Counted from the first letter of the stretch, positions 37,401-45,534 are shown. The stretch is DNA of 57,942 bases from Erysipelotrichales bacterium (GCA_910576345.1 CAJTIT010000017.1:1-57942), one strand, 5' to 3'. Notes: generated from the sequence alone by a model not told the origin. A program made the numbers and translations.

Positions 37401-37482
37401 TCTATTGGTTGAAGCCAATAAAAAAGAACCACAGTCGTGTATCGTCAATAAAGTCATTAAAATCGAAATGAGTAATCCATAA
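34405..37482 (+). CDS. dnaE: DNA polymerase III subunit alpha, DnaE type
   Basis: This 1025-residue replicative polymerase starts at ATG 34405, with GGAGG 10 nt upstream; the in-frame ATG at 34369 has none. The N-terminal PHP domain begins 'VHLHVRSSYTLLNSTLKI'. The polymerase core has 'VGPGRGSAAGSLVAYCLG' and the catalytic 'PDIDTDFPDNRRDEV', then 'ALYRPGPMENIPEYLRRK' and 'GIMIYQEQVMQIAQKMAGF'. A helix-hairpin-helix region and a short OB-like C-terminus follow. In Firmicutes this shorter DnaE assists PolC, extending RNA primers. It stands alone without pyruvate kinase or pfkA downstream. Confidence 0.97.
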   Translation: MSVHLHVRSSYTLLNSTLKIKDIVSFAKQNGFSAVALCDYQVMYGAMAFYHETKKQGIHAIYGMECDCQMEEDTFNFILLAKDDIGYQQLLALSTRYNTDKTIVTLSEIRSYCEHMIVVTGGDHSSLEAAIIKENKEEIIRLLALCKAQFPDFYVSVPCNDSPLLKIKNLILKACAKNLGLTTVALSRIYYGTKEEEEHYKILCAIDQGVTIDDKTLNYTPRRYFRSQNEMEELYEKEDLDATDEIATKCQVSFAFEHAHLPHFENKLGISSEEYLQKLCHKGLLKRMNFQKVPDNYIQRLQYELRVILDMHYADYFLIVYDFIRYARSKGIYVGPGRGSAAGSLVAYCLGITHVDPIKYHLFFERFLNPERVSMPDIDTDFPDNRRDEVIQYVRERYGNQHVAHIITFNTLGAKQVLRDVGKVMKINPREIDMVCKQVPFKPKVTLKDAYEESSRFKQMINASAQMRKVFQIALQLEGLPRHASLHAAGIVFARERISTVCPLIEVDEGLCATQFTMEYLEELGLIKMDFLGLRNLTIIDEIVHDINLNHTSQMDIMKLPLNDEKTYQLLRNTDTVGIFQLESEGIKQLIRQIQPKEFEDIVAIIALYRPGPMENIPEYLRRKQQPEVVTYPHPSLKPILENTYGIMIYQEQVMQIAQKMAGFSLAKADNLRKAISKKHGNELKQLEQMFINGAVQNGYEKMLAKQVYDMIMKFANYGFNRSHSVAYGLVAYQLAYLKANWPLYFFSALLNSVIGSETKTSEYIFEAKKRGIKILSPSVNASTSRYVIEQNALRFPLTGIKNIGSALCQSIEKERNAHGAFQDYFDFVARMIAKRMNKRNAEALIDAGALDEFSTQRLSMVASLEDAFRYGELVQIEDENQIMIDFDLVSKPAMKMVKEHAGLRSLKERDVLGFYLTRHPIEDLRKQVDSSLTAIITLHEKRGFIKLLCTLERTREHRTKNNELMMFANGADESGKIDLVIFPSVYQKYKELLVKGNYLLVEANKKEPQSCIVNKVIKIEMSNP

Positions 37483-37491
37483 AATCAACGA

Positions 37492-37522
37492 TTGACTTGG
37501 AGCAGACTCCAGATGTTATACT
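37492..37522 (+). promoter_or_regulatory. MerR-type promoter with 19-nt spacer and operator palindrome
   Basis: TTGACT (37492-37497) and TATACT (37517-37522) are separated by 19 nt, as in promoters distorted and activated by MerR proteins. TGGAG (37498-37502) and CTCCA (37507-37511) form a palindrome within the spacer, immediately after the -35. It controls the downstream MerR gene and its two partners. Confidence 0.85.
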
Positions 37523-37546
37523 GAAGAAAATGAAGGAGGTTGCGCA

Positions 37547-37903
37547 ATGAAAATCAAAGAAGTAAGTGAGCGTATGTCCGTTAGTCAGGATACGCTGCGC
37601 TATTATGAAAAAATCCATTTGATTCCATCGGTGAAACGAAATGCTTCCGGGATAAGAGAGTATACAACAGAAGATCTTCAATGGATTGCATTCATCAAAT
37701 GCATGCGCGCAGCCGGTTTGTCAATTGATGCATTGTGTGAATATGTAAGGCTGTATCAGGAAGGCGATGCGACAACCAAACAGCGGATGCAGATTCTGTA
37801 CGATCAAAGAGAAGTGCTTCAAAAACGCATGGAAGCAATGCATACGACATTAAAGAAACTGAATGAAAAAATTCGTCATTATGAACAGGAGACATGTTTA
37901 TGA
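37547..37903 (+). CDS. MerR-family transcriptional regulator
   Basis: This 118-residue protein has an N-terminal winged HTH ('MKIKEVSERMSVSQDTLRYY', then 'YEKIHLIPSVKRNASGIREY') and a long dimerisation helix ('QRMQILYDQREVLQKRMEAM'). No cysteine-rich metal-binding tail is seen, so the signal is likely a small organic compound or protein state. AAGGAGG lies upstream. The promoter with 19-nt spacing directly upstream implies autoregulation and joint control of the next two genes, which overlap. Confidence 0.92.
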   Translation: MKIKEVSERMSVSQDTLRYYEKIHLIPSVKRNASGIREYTTEDLQWIAFIKCMRAAGLSIDALCEYVRLYQEGDATTKQRMQILYDQREVLQKRMEAMHTTLKKLNEKIRHYEQETCL

Positions 37904-38457
37904 AAACAAGGAAAATGACTTTTGAGGCATTATGCTTGGCAATGGCTTTATTACTTCCGCAAGTGTTTCATTTATTGGGTATGGCGCAGGCAGGACAAAT
38001 ATTTCTTCCAATGCATATACCGGTATTGATGGGTGGACTGGTTCTAGGATGGAAATATGGCGCATTCTTAGGTATGATGGCACCGCTTTTGAGTTGTTTG
38101 TTTACAGGCATGCCAAGCGCAGAGCGTGTGATTTTTATGATGGTGGAACTGATGAGTTACGGAGCCGTCGGCGGCTTTTTGTATCAAGAACATAATGTGA
38201 AAAATTTGCCGTTTGGTGGATACATTGCATTGATATCGGCGATGGTCATTGGACGATTGGTTTATGGATTTGCATTGGTGCTGGGCACGGCGTTGTTTTC
38301 TTTGCATTTGGGTGGTTTCCCGATAGTGTGGGGTGCAGTTATTACCGGTATTCCCGGTATATGCATTCAGCTGATTTTTTTGCCGGCATTGACCGGAATT
38401 ATAGAGAAAGGCGGTTATCTTCATGAATCTTACGCAACAACGTTTCATTCAAAATAA
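37900..38457 (+). CDS. ECF-type transporter substrate-binding (S) component family protein
   Basis: This protein of about 185 residues is very hydrophobic, with five or six membrane segments ('ALCLAMALLLPQVFHLLG', 'MHIPVLMGGLVLGWKYGAF', 'GYIALISAMVIGRLVYG', 'VWGAVITGIPGICIQLIFL'). The 'FLPMHIPVLMGGLVLGW' block with the following loop is typical of ECF S components of the general type, which bind vitamins or similar compounds and share an ATPase/T module encoded elsewhere. The start at 37900 overlaps the merR stop (ATGA) and has CAGGAG 9 nt upstream; ATG 37894 is an alternative. The substrate cannot be read from the sequence. Confidence 0.8.
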   Translation: MKTRKMTFEALCLAMALLLPQVFHLLGMAQAGQIFLPMHIPVLMGGLVLGWKYGAFLGMMAPLLSCLFTGMPSAERVIFMMVELMSYGAVGGFLYQEHNVKNLPFGGYIALISAMVIGRLVYGFALVLGTALFSLHLGGFPIVWGAVITGIPGICIQLIFLPALTGIIEKGGYLHESYATTFHSK

Positions 38458-38842
38458 TGCAGGATATTCTATTGTTTCCGCAAAACCGCATTTTCTTTAT
38501 GTTTCTCGACAAAAGGGTATTGCGCCAATTATGGATATGTTAAAGAAGGATCGAACTTTTTTCAAGGATTGCGTGATTGTGGATGCGGTGATTGGAAAAG
38601 CTGCTGCAATGATGCTGGTATATGGTGATGCAGCGTATATACATGGACGGATCATGAGTGCATCGGCAATTGCATTTTTGAATACGCAGAATATAGCCTA
38701 CAGTTTTGATGAGCGCTGTTCTTACATTATTAATCGCACCAAAGATGGCATGTGTCCTATGGAACAAGCAGTGTTATCAATCAATGATTTGGATCAAGCG
38801 TATCAAGCATTGACATTGAAACAAATGCAGTTGCGTAAATAA
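38423..38842 (+). CDS. DUF1893-family protein
   Basis: This 139-residue protein resembles the DUF1893 (TM1506-like) family, small cytosolic proteins related to the cytidine-deaminase fold: 'DCVIVDAVIGKAAAMMLVYG' in the middle and 'MCPMEQAVL' near the end, the latter resembling the catalytic-type PCxxE/MEQ region of that fold. It starts inside the end of the S-component gene (35-nt overlap), with GAAAGGCGG upstream, so it is translationally coupled. The grouping MerR, ECF S component, DUF1893 suggests a small regulated uptake or salvage unit, but its substrate is not known. Confidence 0.8.
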   Translation: MNLTQQRFIQNNAGYSIVSAKPHFLYVSRQKGIAPIMDMLKKDRTFFKDCVIVDAVIGKAAAMMLVYGDAAYIHGRIMSASAIAFLNTQNIAYSFDERCSYIINRTKDGMCPMEQAVLSINDLDQAYQALTLKQMQLRK

Positions 38843-38928
38843 TCCTCTGTATTTTTTTCATCTTATCGTTTTGTTTACCCAAGTGATAATCCGTTTGTTT
38901 CATAGAATATGGCGGAGGTGTTTTGTAA

Positions 38929-39957
38929 ATGGCAAAACCAATTGTTGATGTAAGTGAACACAATGGATTTCTTAATTGGGATCTGATCAAAGGACAGATT
39001 GACGGCGCAATTATACGCTGTGGATATGGCGGTAATCTTGCCGTTCAGGACGATAAGCAGTATATCCGCAATGTCAGCGAATGTACAAGATTAAACATAC
39101 CATTTGGCGTATATCTTTTTTCTTATGCTAGAAATGAAGCAGAGGCATTGGATGAAGCCGAACATGTGCTGCGTTTGGTAAAAGGATGGAATTTAAAACT
39201 GCCCATTTATTATGATATTGAATATAGCGCATACGTCGGGGATCTTTCCGCTGAGACTTATACAAAAAATGCGAATGCATTTGGAAAGCGCATCGAACAG
39301 GCAAATGGATTTGTCGGTATTTATGCAAACTTAGATTATTGGACACGGAAATTATATAACGTCAATGCGTATTCACGATGGCTTGCACAATGGAGCAATG
39401 CGCCTACATTTGATAAGGAATTCAAACTCTGGCAATATTCCAGTGACGGTGTGATCAACGGATCCAATCTTCGCACGGATGTCAATCGCTATTACGGAGA
39501 TTTCATGACCATGGTGGGTAATAAAAACAAATTTGGAAACGGCGAGATACCCAAGCCAGAGGAGCCGGTAACACGTTATAAGGAAGGCGATCAAGTGAGT
39601 TTTCGCGCATTGTATACGTCTTCTCAATCAACGCAGCCAATTACCAATATCGCAATAACCAAAGGTGTTATTACAAAAGTGATTGCTAATGCGCATAATC
39701 CTTATTTGATTAACAATGGTACGGGTTGGGTCAATGATCAAGTGATTGTCCAATCAACAATTGTGCCGGAAATTTTTAAAGTAAATGATAGGGTAAAGGT
39801 AAAAAAAGGAGCCAAAGACATCAATGGTACTTCCTTGGCACCATTTGTATATGACACGGTTTATAAGGTAATGGAAGTGAAAGGAAAGCGCATCGTGATT
39901 GGCAACGGAACGCAGGTAACTGCGGCAATTTCTGCCAATAATTTGATGCATGCATAA
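38929..39957 (+). CDS. GH25-family lysozyme (muramidase) with C-terminal SH3-like region
   Basis: This 342-residue protein has an N-terminal glycoside hydrolase 25 domain of about 195 residues: 'IVDVSEHNGFLNWDLIKGQ' (catalytic-site Asp), 'LPIYYDIEYS' (Asp-x-Glu), 'GIYANLDYW' and 'AQWSNAPTF'. The C-terminal part has two similar segments with 'YKEGDQVSFRALYTSSQST' and 'VNDRVKVKKGAKDINGTS', which look like SH3-type wall-binding repeats. No signal peptide is present, so release may need a holin, lysis or an unusual route; phage endolysins are built this way. AGGTG is about 9 nt upstream. Confidence 0.9.
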   Translation: MAKPIVDVSEHNGFLNWDLIKGQIDGAIIRCGYGGNLAVQDDKQYIRNVSECTRLNIPFGVYLFSYARNEAEALDEAEHVLRLVKGWNLKLPIYYDIEYSAYVGDLSAETYTKNANAFGKRIEQANGFVGIYANLDYWTRKLYNVNAYSRWLAQWSNAPTFDKEFKLWQYSSDGVINGSNLRTDVNRYYGDFMTMVGNKNKFGNGEIPKPEEPVTRYKEGDQVSFRALYTSSQSTQPITNIAITKGVITKVIANAHNPYLINNGTGWVNDQVIVQSTIVPEIFKVNDRVKVKKGAKDINGTSLAPFVYDTVYKVMEVKGKRIVIGNGTQVTAAISANNLMHA

Positions 39958-39976
39958 GAATAAGTTATATTGACAG

Positions 39977-40003
39977 GTGCGTCTTCAAGGATGCACTTTT
40001 TTT
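39977..40003 (+). terminator. Intrinsic terminator of the GH25 gene
   Basis: GTGCGTC (39977-39983) pairs with GGATGCAC (39989-39996), with wobble pairs, followed by seven T. Confidence 0.75.
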
Positions 40004-40161
40004 CATGTTCATGTATGTACGATTGTACCACAAAGCAGAAATATGCATAAGAAATAGAGGAAATATGTATATTAAATTATCAGAAACGTGTATAATGAAT
40101 GGGATGGAATAAGAATAGATCTATGAAAAGCAATCAATAGAAAGATATGGAGGATTAGGAA

Positions 40162-41277
40162 ATGACAAAAAAATTGGGCTTTGGCTGTATGAGGTTTCCT
40201 TTATTGGATGCAAACGATAATAAAAGCATGGATTTTGAACAGATATGTCATATGGTGGATACGTTTTTGGAAAGAGGCTTCACTTACTTTGATACCGCAT
40301 ATATGTATCACGAGGGACAAAGCGAATGCATGGTAAAAGAAGCATTGGTCAAACGTCATGAAAGGAACACATTTACGTTAACCACAAAATTACCAACGAT
40401 GTTTCTAAAAGAAGAAGCAGATAATGCACGTATTTTTATGGAGCAGTTGAATAAGTGTGGTGTGGATTATTTTGATTATTATTTGATTCATAACTTGAGT
40501 GTGAAGAATTATGCAATTGCCAAGCGTTGTAACTGCTTTGCTTTTATTGAACAAATGAAAAGGGAAGGCAAAATCAAGCATACCGGTTTCTCTTTTCATG
40601 ATACACCGGAACTTTTGGATGAGATTTTACACAATCATCCGGAGATTGAATTCGTACAACTGCAAATAAATTATCTTGATTGGGACAGCGAAAGTATTCA
40701 ATCCAGACGCTGTTATGAAGTCGCATGCAAACATCACAAGCAAATCATAGTAATGGAACCTGTCAAAGGCGGCTCTTTGGCAAAAGTTCCCAAACAAGTA
40801 GAAAGTGTTTTTTTGAACGCCGATCCACATGCGTCTATCGCATCTTGGGCCATACGTTTTGCGGCCAGTCTCGATCATGTATATATGGTGCTAAGTGGAA
40901 TGTCTACTTACGGACAGCTGCTGGACAACACTGACTACATGCAAAATTTCCAACCGCTCACTTCTGATGATTGTAAAGTCATTGAAAAGGCAGTGACGTT
41001 GTTAAAAAGTGATACGATCATCCCTTGTACCGCATGTGAATATTGCGTGGAAGGATGCCCGAAGAAAATCGCCATTCCTAAATATTTTGCTTTATATAAC
41101 ATGGAAAAACAATGTGATGGCTTTTCTACCCAGAAACTGTATTATAAAAATCTCAATCAATATTATGGCAAAGCCAGTGACTGTATTGCATGCGGTCAAT
41201 GTGTGCAGTCTTGTCCTCAGCATTTGCATATTATTGAGCATCTGAAAACAATTTCTGAAACATTCGAAACTGAATGA
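40162..41277 (+). CDS. Aldo/keto reductase with C-terminal 4Fe-4S ferredoxin domain
   Basis: This 371-residue protein has an aldo/keto reductase barrel at about residues 1-270 ('LGFGCMRFPL', 'FTYFDTAYMYHEGQSECMV', 'DYYLIHNLS', 'HTGFSFHDTPELLDEIL'). Its C-terminal part contains cysteine-rich motifs 'CTACEYCVEGCPKKI' and 'CIACGQCVQSCPQHL' that would hold 4Fe-4S clusters. Proteins of this build are common in anaerobic Firmicutes; substrates are largely unknown. GGAGG lies upstream, and a TATAAT is present at 40091-40096. Confidence 0.93.
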   Translation: MTKKLGFGCMRFPLLDANDNKSMDFEQICHMVDTFLERGFTYFDTAYMYHEGQSECMVKEALVKRHERNTFTLTTKLPTMFLKEEADNARIFMEQLNKCGVDYFDYYLIHNLSVKNYAIAKRCNCFAFIEQMKREGKIKHTGFSFHDTPELLDEILHNHPEIEFVQLQINYLDWDSESIQSRRCYEVACKHHKQIIVMEPVKGGSLAKVPKQVESVFLNADPHASIASWAIRFAASLDHVYMVLSGMSTYGQLLDNTDYMQNFQPLTSDDCKVIEKAVTLLKSDTIIPCTACEYCVEGCPKKIAIPKYFALYNMEKQCDGFSTQKLYYKNLNQYYGKASDCIACGQCVQSCPQHLHIIEHLKTISETFETE

Positions 41278-41580
41278 TTTGTAAATATTTTGCATATGTT
41301 GCATCATACTATTTTATAAATCACTTCATCTTTTGAAACAATATTTTGTTTCATTGAGACTATATCATTTTCGAATCATAAACAAGGAGAAACTGCATTT
41401 ATACATTTGCATTAAGTATGACGGTGGTATATAATAGAGAAAGAGTTACAATGAAATTTTGTTATTATAAAGCGATTTGGAACCATTTATAAATATGTAC
41501 CTGATTAACGTAATGACATTCAATTGAATTTAAACAGGTACATTTTATATAATTGCTGAATGCATAAAGAAAAAGAGAGA
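41278..41580 (+). promoter_or_regulatory. Promoter and long leader upstream of the CAP-domain gene
   Basis: A very good promoter lies at 41407-41435 (TTGCAT, 17 nt, TATAAT). It would give a leader of about 140 nt. In it, ATGTACCTG (41495-41503) pairs perfectly with CAGGTACAT (41535-41543), followed by TTTTAT, which resembles a terminator or regulated hairpin. The stretch 41278-41406 is AT-rich and holds no gene. Confidence 0.6.
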
Positions 41581-43053
41581 ATGAAAATGAAGTAAAGTGT
41601 AATCGGATTAGCCGCAATCACAGCGTTAACAAGTGTCGGCATGCCACAAGTTGTTATTTGCGAAGAAGGCAGATCCCCAATGGTCAGCGATTTAAACGGA
41701 AGAGCTGCCACAGATTTGGCTACGCTAAAATCAAAGTATGAAGAGGCAAAAAAGCACACCAAACAAGCGCAGGAAGCTAAAATCAAAGCAGAAAATGAAT
41801 TGGAAAGCGCCAATAAGAATTTGGGAAGTGCGAAGACAAATCTTGCGGCTGCGAAAAAAGACAAAGAAGAAGCAGACAAAAATGCGGGACAAAGTGGAGA
41901 TTCTACACAGATTGCTCAAGCGCAAAAGCGATATGATGATGCAGTGGCAAAGTATAATCTAGGATCGGCAGGTTTCTTTAAAGACTTGGCTGATCAAGGT
42001 GATACGGATGCAAGTTTTGCGTATAACATAATTACTGCAAAGAACAACGTTTTACAAGACGGAGCTTTAAAAGATACCGATTACAGCGGTTTTACGAATC
42101 TAGGGGCTGTCCATGATGCGACGAATCTTGAAAATATGAAGAAAGCAATAGATGAATTGGATCAAGTGAATGTATATCGTCAAAATGAGAATACAACTGA
42201 AGGAACACATCTGATCGATTTGAAAGTTAGTTCTTCTGCGATGGCAATTTCACAGTATCAATTAAATTATTCTAAAGATCATACCGGACATTCTCAAGCA
42301 TTCAATATCGGAGAAAATCTTGCATGGGGATATTCAAATCCGTTTATAGGCTGGTATGATGAAGAAAAAGAAATATTTAAAAACGGCGGAAGTGGAGTAA
42401 CCGGACATTATCTGAATATTGTAAATGAGAATTATACGGTTATGGGATATTCTTACATATCCGGTTCAAGAGCGCTTTATAATCATACTTATGGTCAAAC
42501 GTTTACTTTTGATGGATCCAAATATGGCACGAATGCGGTAAGTGTGGCTGCTTATAAAGGAAAATTCAATACGTATTATAATGCAGTTAAACAAGAAATC
42601 GCGGATGCGAAAACGGCGTTGGACGAAGCAAATGCGGCAAGTGGTCCAAAGACGCCGGAACAAGTCGCAGCGGAAGAAAAACTGGCGCTGGCCCAGCAAG
42701 CATATAACGCAGCACTACAAGCAGTGACTCAGGTAGAAGTAACAGCGAATGTCAAAAAGGCAGAATATGAAGTTGCGGTTGCCAATGAAGCTGCTTTAAA
42801 GAAAGCTTTGGCATTGGTAAATGGCGGAAGCAATGTGGAAACCGATACGAATCAACCTTCCAATGCGACAAAGCCTTCTACACCAACTGTGGATAACAAT
42901 GTGAATCAAAAGGAAACAGAAAATAAAAAGATGGCAGGTTTGGTAAATACAGGTATTGAAATCAATTTGGGCGGATACATCATTACAATGGCCATCGCAG
43001 GCGCAGCGTTGGTAACGTCAGCAAAAAAACAGAAGAAATACGCTTCTAAATAA
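41581..43053 (+). pseudogene. Secreted CAP/SCP-domain cell-wall protein with nonsense mutation at codon 5
   Basis: From ATG 41581 the frame reads MKMK, then TAA (41593-41595), then SVIGLAAITALTSVG, a normal signal peptide, and goes on open to 43053. With one sense codon at the stop, the protein would have about 490 residues: a signal peptide, a Lys/Glu/Ala coiled coil, a CAP/SCP domain ('GHSQAFNIGENLAWGYS', 'TGHYLNIVNENYTVMGYSYI'), a second coiled coil, a Thr/Pro/Asn-rich stretch, then 'LVNTGIEINLGGYIITMAI' and a positive tail, resembling a variant cell-wall sorting signal. The downstream ATG at 41641 follows the hydrophobic core, so a restart would give no export. The coding region itself is clean, so the mutation is recent or an error. 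Confidence 0.85.
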
Positions 43054-43129
43054 AGAAAATAGATAAAAAAACAGAATCATGACAAGGCAGCAGATATCAT
43101 TGATTAGATCTACTGTCTTTTCTTAATAT

Positions 43130-43413
43130 GTGTGGCATTGGCATAATATAGATGGCTAACGTCCACTATAGGGACGTTCATCGCAACCGCCAACTGCTAG
43201 TCAAAGTACAAGGTGTTTGTAAGTGGAATCTGCAAGGGGACGTAGGAAAAGTCCTGTTCCACGGAACACGAATCACACAGAGGCCTAGTATTGTTACTAT
43301 ACCTTTATCAGTTCAAGCATATTTAACAAAAATCTGAACCGCCATGTGCCAAACGCCATGCATGGTGGAGTGAGAGAACAAAGATTGAACAAGTTAATTT
43401 CCTTCTACTCGAT
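43130..43413 (+). mobile_element. ORF-less, internally deleted group II intron remnant
   Basis: The segment starts with GTGTG (43130), the usual 5' end of group II introns, followed by a clean hairpin AACGTCC/GGACGTT (43158-43178). 43336-43368 resembles domain V: GAACCGCCATG... paired with CATGGTGG, followed by GAGTGAGAGA as at the beginning of domain VI. The 3' end CCTTCTACTCGAT (43401-43413) matches the intron 3' end I know from bacterial introns of this type. No reverse transcriptase frame is present, and only about 285 nt remain, so most of domains I-IV is deleted. It cannot move by itself. Boundaries are approximate. Confidence 0.65.
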
Positions 43414-43479
43414 TTCTTTCGCTGATTACTGACAAAAAATCCTTATTCTTTTCATATACTTTGATGAGGAGGATGGAAA

Positions 43480-44460
43480 ATGCGGAAACTGATAATTACC
43501 ATCTGCTTGATTTTTTGTTTTACAACGAATGTTCACGCAGAAAGTTATTGCGTAATGAGTGGAAATGATGGGACGGTCACTAAAGAAAAAGACATGCATG
43601 AAACACAGAGTGTTGCCAGTATATCAAAAATCATGACTGCATTGATTGCCATTGAACAAGGAAATTTAAACGATACTTGGGTGATCAGTGATGATGTCTT
43701 GAAAATCAACGGCTCCAGTGTATATTTGATTCCGAAAGAAACTGTCACACTTGAAGCACTGTTATATGGTCTGATGTTAAGAAGTGGTAATGATACGGCG
43801 CATGAAATTGCTTTATGCATTTCTGGCAGTGAAGAAGCCTTTGTCAAAGAAATGAATGAAAAAGCAAAGATTTTAGGAATGAACGATACGTTATTTCGCA
43901 ATCCCAGCGGATTAGACGAAGAAGACGGCGGTAATATTTCCAGTGCATATGATATGGCATTGTTAATGCGCTATGCAATGAACAATGAAACGTTTTCCAA
44001 AATTGTATCCAGTGAATATTATGATTTTAAAAAAGGTGTGCGTTGGAAAAATAAAAATAAGCTGTTGTTCACATATGATAAAACAACAGGTGGAAAAACC
44101 GGCTTTACCAAACGCGCAGGCAGAACGCTTGTCACCAGCGCATCGAACGATGACACAAGATCCATCGTTGTATCATTGAATATGGGAAATGATTTTGCAT
44201 TTCATGAAAAATCGCACGAAGAATTATTTGAACAATATGCAGCTTATGTAATTTTAAAAGCTGGCTTGTATCATATAAGCAATCACACGTTTGTGATTGA
44301 ACAAACCCTGCAGATTTTATTGTCAAAGACGGAAACCACACAGCTGGAAGTTCATACGAAAGTGGAAAATCATACACTGATCATCGAAGTGAATAAGGAT
44401 GGAGAACTTCAAACGTATACGTATGAAGGTACAGCGGATAAAGGAGGTTGGTTCTCATGA
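43480..44460 (+). CDS. D-alanyl-D-alanine carboxypeptidase, DacB/DacF type
   Basis: This 326-residue penicillin-binding protein has an N-terminal signal peptide (residues 1-20, 'LIITICLIFCFTTNVHAES'). Its active-site SxxK motif is 'SISK' (Ser47, Lys50), SxN-like 'SGND' follows in 'LMLRSGNDTAHEI', and the KTG box is 'GGKTGFTKRAGRTLV'. It trims stem peptides in peptidoglycan. Standing directly before spmA and spmB, it occupies the place of dacB in the sporulation operon of Bacillus and related bacteria, where it sets cortex cross-linking. GAGGAGG lies just upstream of ATG 43480. Its stop overlaps the spmA start. Confidence 0.94.
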   Translation: MRKLIITICLIFCFTTNVHAESYCVMSGNDGTVTKEKDMHETQSVASISKIMTALIAIEQGNLNDTWVISDDVLKINGSSVYLIPKETVTLEALLYGLMLRSGNDTAHEIALCISGSEEAFVKEMNEKAKILGMNDTLFRNPSGLDEEDGGNISSAYDMALLMRYAMNNETFSKIVSSEYYDFKKGVRWKNKNKLLFTYDKTTGGKTGFTKRAGRTLVTSASNDDTRSIVVSLNMGNDFAFHEKSHEELFEQYAAYVILKAGLYHISNHTFVIEQTLQILLSKTETTQLEVHTKVENHTLIIEVNKDGELQTYTYEGTADKGGWFS

Positions 44461-45029
44461 ATTTGCTTTGGCTCATCATGATTGCTGTATCATTGATGTA
44501 TGCGTTTTTTACTGGCAATATTTCCGTTATCAACGATGTTTGTTTAAAGGTCGGAAAAGATACGTTTGATTTTGTACTCCCGCTCATTTGTATGACTTGT
44601 TTTTGGAACGGCGTACTGTATGTCGCAAAGGAAGCAGGAATGATCAAAGTATTGGAAAAATGGTTTCATCCGTTTTTAAAATGGCTGTTTCCTGACATCA
44701 AAGAGGATGAGGAGACACTGGGCTATGTAGCGACCAATATTACTGTAAATATGTTTGGTCTAGGTTCAGCGGCAACGCCTGTTGGCTTAAAAGCTATGCA
44801 GGGAATGCAAAAACACAATCCAAAGAAAGATACTGCCACAAGATCTATGGTGACGTTTCTTGTGCTGAATACCGCAGGAGTTACATTGCTTCCGACCACA
44901 TTGATTGCGCTCAGGAGTGAATTTCATTCGTTGGATATCACCGGTTTCATGCCGTTGGCAATTTTTTCCACTGTTTTTGCTTCCTTTGTGGGCGTGATGG
45001 TAGATCGGTGGTGTAATCATCGTGATTGA
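44457..45029 (+). CDS. spmA: Spore maturation protein A (nucleoside recognition domain)
   Basis: This protein of about 190 residues has several membrane segments and the nucleoside-recognition/gate-like core 'VTVNMFGLGSAATPVGLKA' (approximate; the sequence reads 'NITVNMFGLGSAATPVGLKA'), followed by 'NTAGVTLLPTTLIALRSEF'. ATG 44457 follows AAAGGAGG and overlaps the dacB-like stop (ATGA). SpmA and SpmB are needed for spore core dehydration in Bacillus and Clostridium. A GTG at 44448 is an alternative upstream start. Confidence 0.95.
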   Translation: MNLLWLIMIAVSLMYAFFTGNISVINDVCLKVGKDTFDFVLPLICMTCFWNGVLYVAKEAGMIKVLEKWFHPFLKWLFPDIKEDEETLGYVATNITVNMFGLGSAATPVGLKAMQGMQKHNPKKDTATRSMVTFLVLNTAGVTLLPTTLIALRSEFHSLDITGFMPLAIFSTVFASFVGVMVDRWCNHRD

Positions 45030-45534
45030 TACTTCTTTTTTACTGCCGGGACTTGTTTTATTTGTTTTTACGTTTGCGTTATTACGCCGTGTATCGGCTT
45101 ATCATGCGTTTACGGATGGCGCCAAGGATGGAATGAAATTGTTTGTCGATGTTTACCCAGCTTTATTAGCAATGATGTTTGCGATTACATTGCTAAGAGA
45201 AAGTGGCCTTATGTTGATGTTTACCGACTGGATGAAGACAATCTCTGGTAGCGTGCCTTCTGAAATATGGCCAATGGTCGTGTTTCGGCCCATTTCCGGA
45301 AACGCATCGCTGGCTGTCTTGATTGACATCTTTAAAACATGCGGTGTCGATTCGTTGGCGGGGCAAATGGCCAGTGTCATTCAAGGCAGCACGGATACGA
45401 CGTTTTATGTGATTACGTTGTATTTCTCCAGTGTCGGCATTCGCAAAATAAAAAACGCATTGTCCATTGGTTTGATTGCGGATGTAGCTGGAATATCCAT
45501 GGCTGTTTTACTAACGTTGTTGTTTTATGCTTGA
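45022..45534 (+). CDS. spmB: Spore maturation protein B
   Basis: This 170-residue membrane protein starts at GTG 45022, overlapping the spmA stop. It carries 'VYPALLAMMFAITLLRESG', 'RPISGNASLAVLIDIFK' and 'VIQGSTDTTFYVITLYFSSV', the family pattern of nucleoside-recognition proteins. It works with SpmA in spore maturation. The presence of dacB-spmA-spmB points to a spore-forming lineage; it does not show that this strain sporulates. Confidence 0.95.
   Translation: MIDTSFLLPGLVLFVFTFALLRRVSAYHAFTDGAKDGMKLFVDVYPALLAMMFAITLLRESGLMLMFTDWMKTISGSVPSEIWPMVVFRPISGNASLAVLIDIFKTCGVDSLAGQMASVIQGSTDTTFYVITLYFSSVGIRKIKNALSIGLIADVAGISMAVLLTLLFYA

Noticed and set aside
41407-41580. A c-di-GMP or other known riboswitch in the CAP gene leader
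   Set aside because: Only a simple inverted repeat is visible; none of the conserved core bases of riboswitch classes I know are present.
44787-45380. Several 60-90 codon minus-strand frames within spmA and spmB
   Set aside because: Shadows of well-supported membrane protein genes on the + strand.
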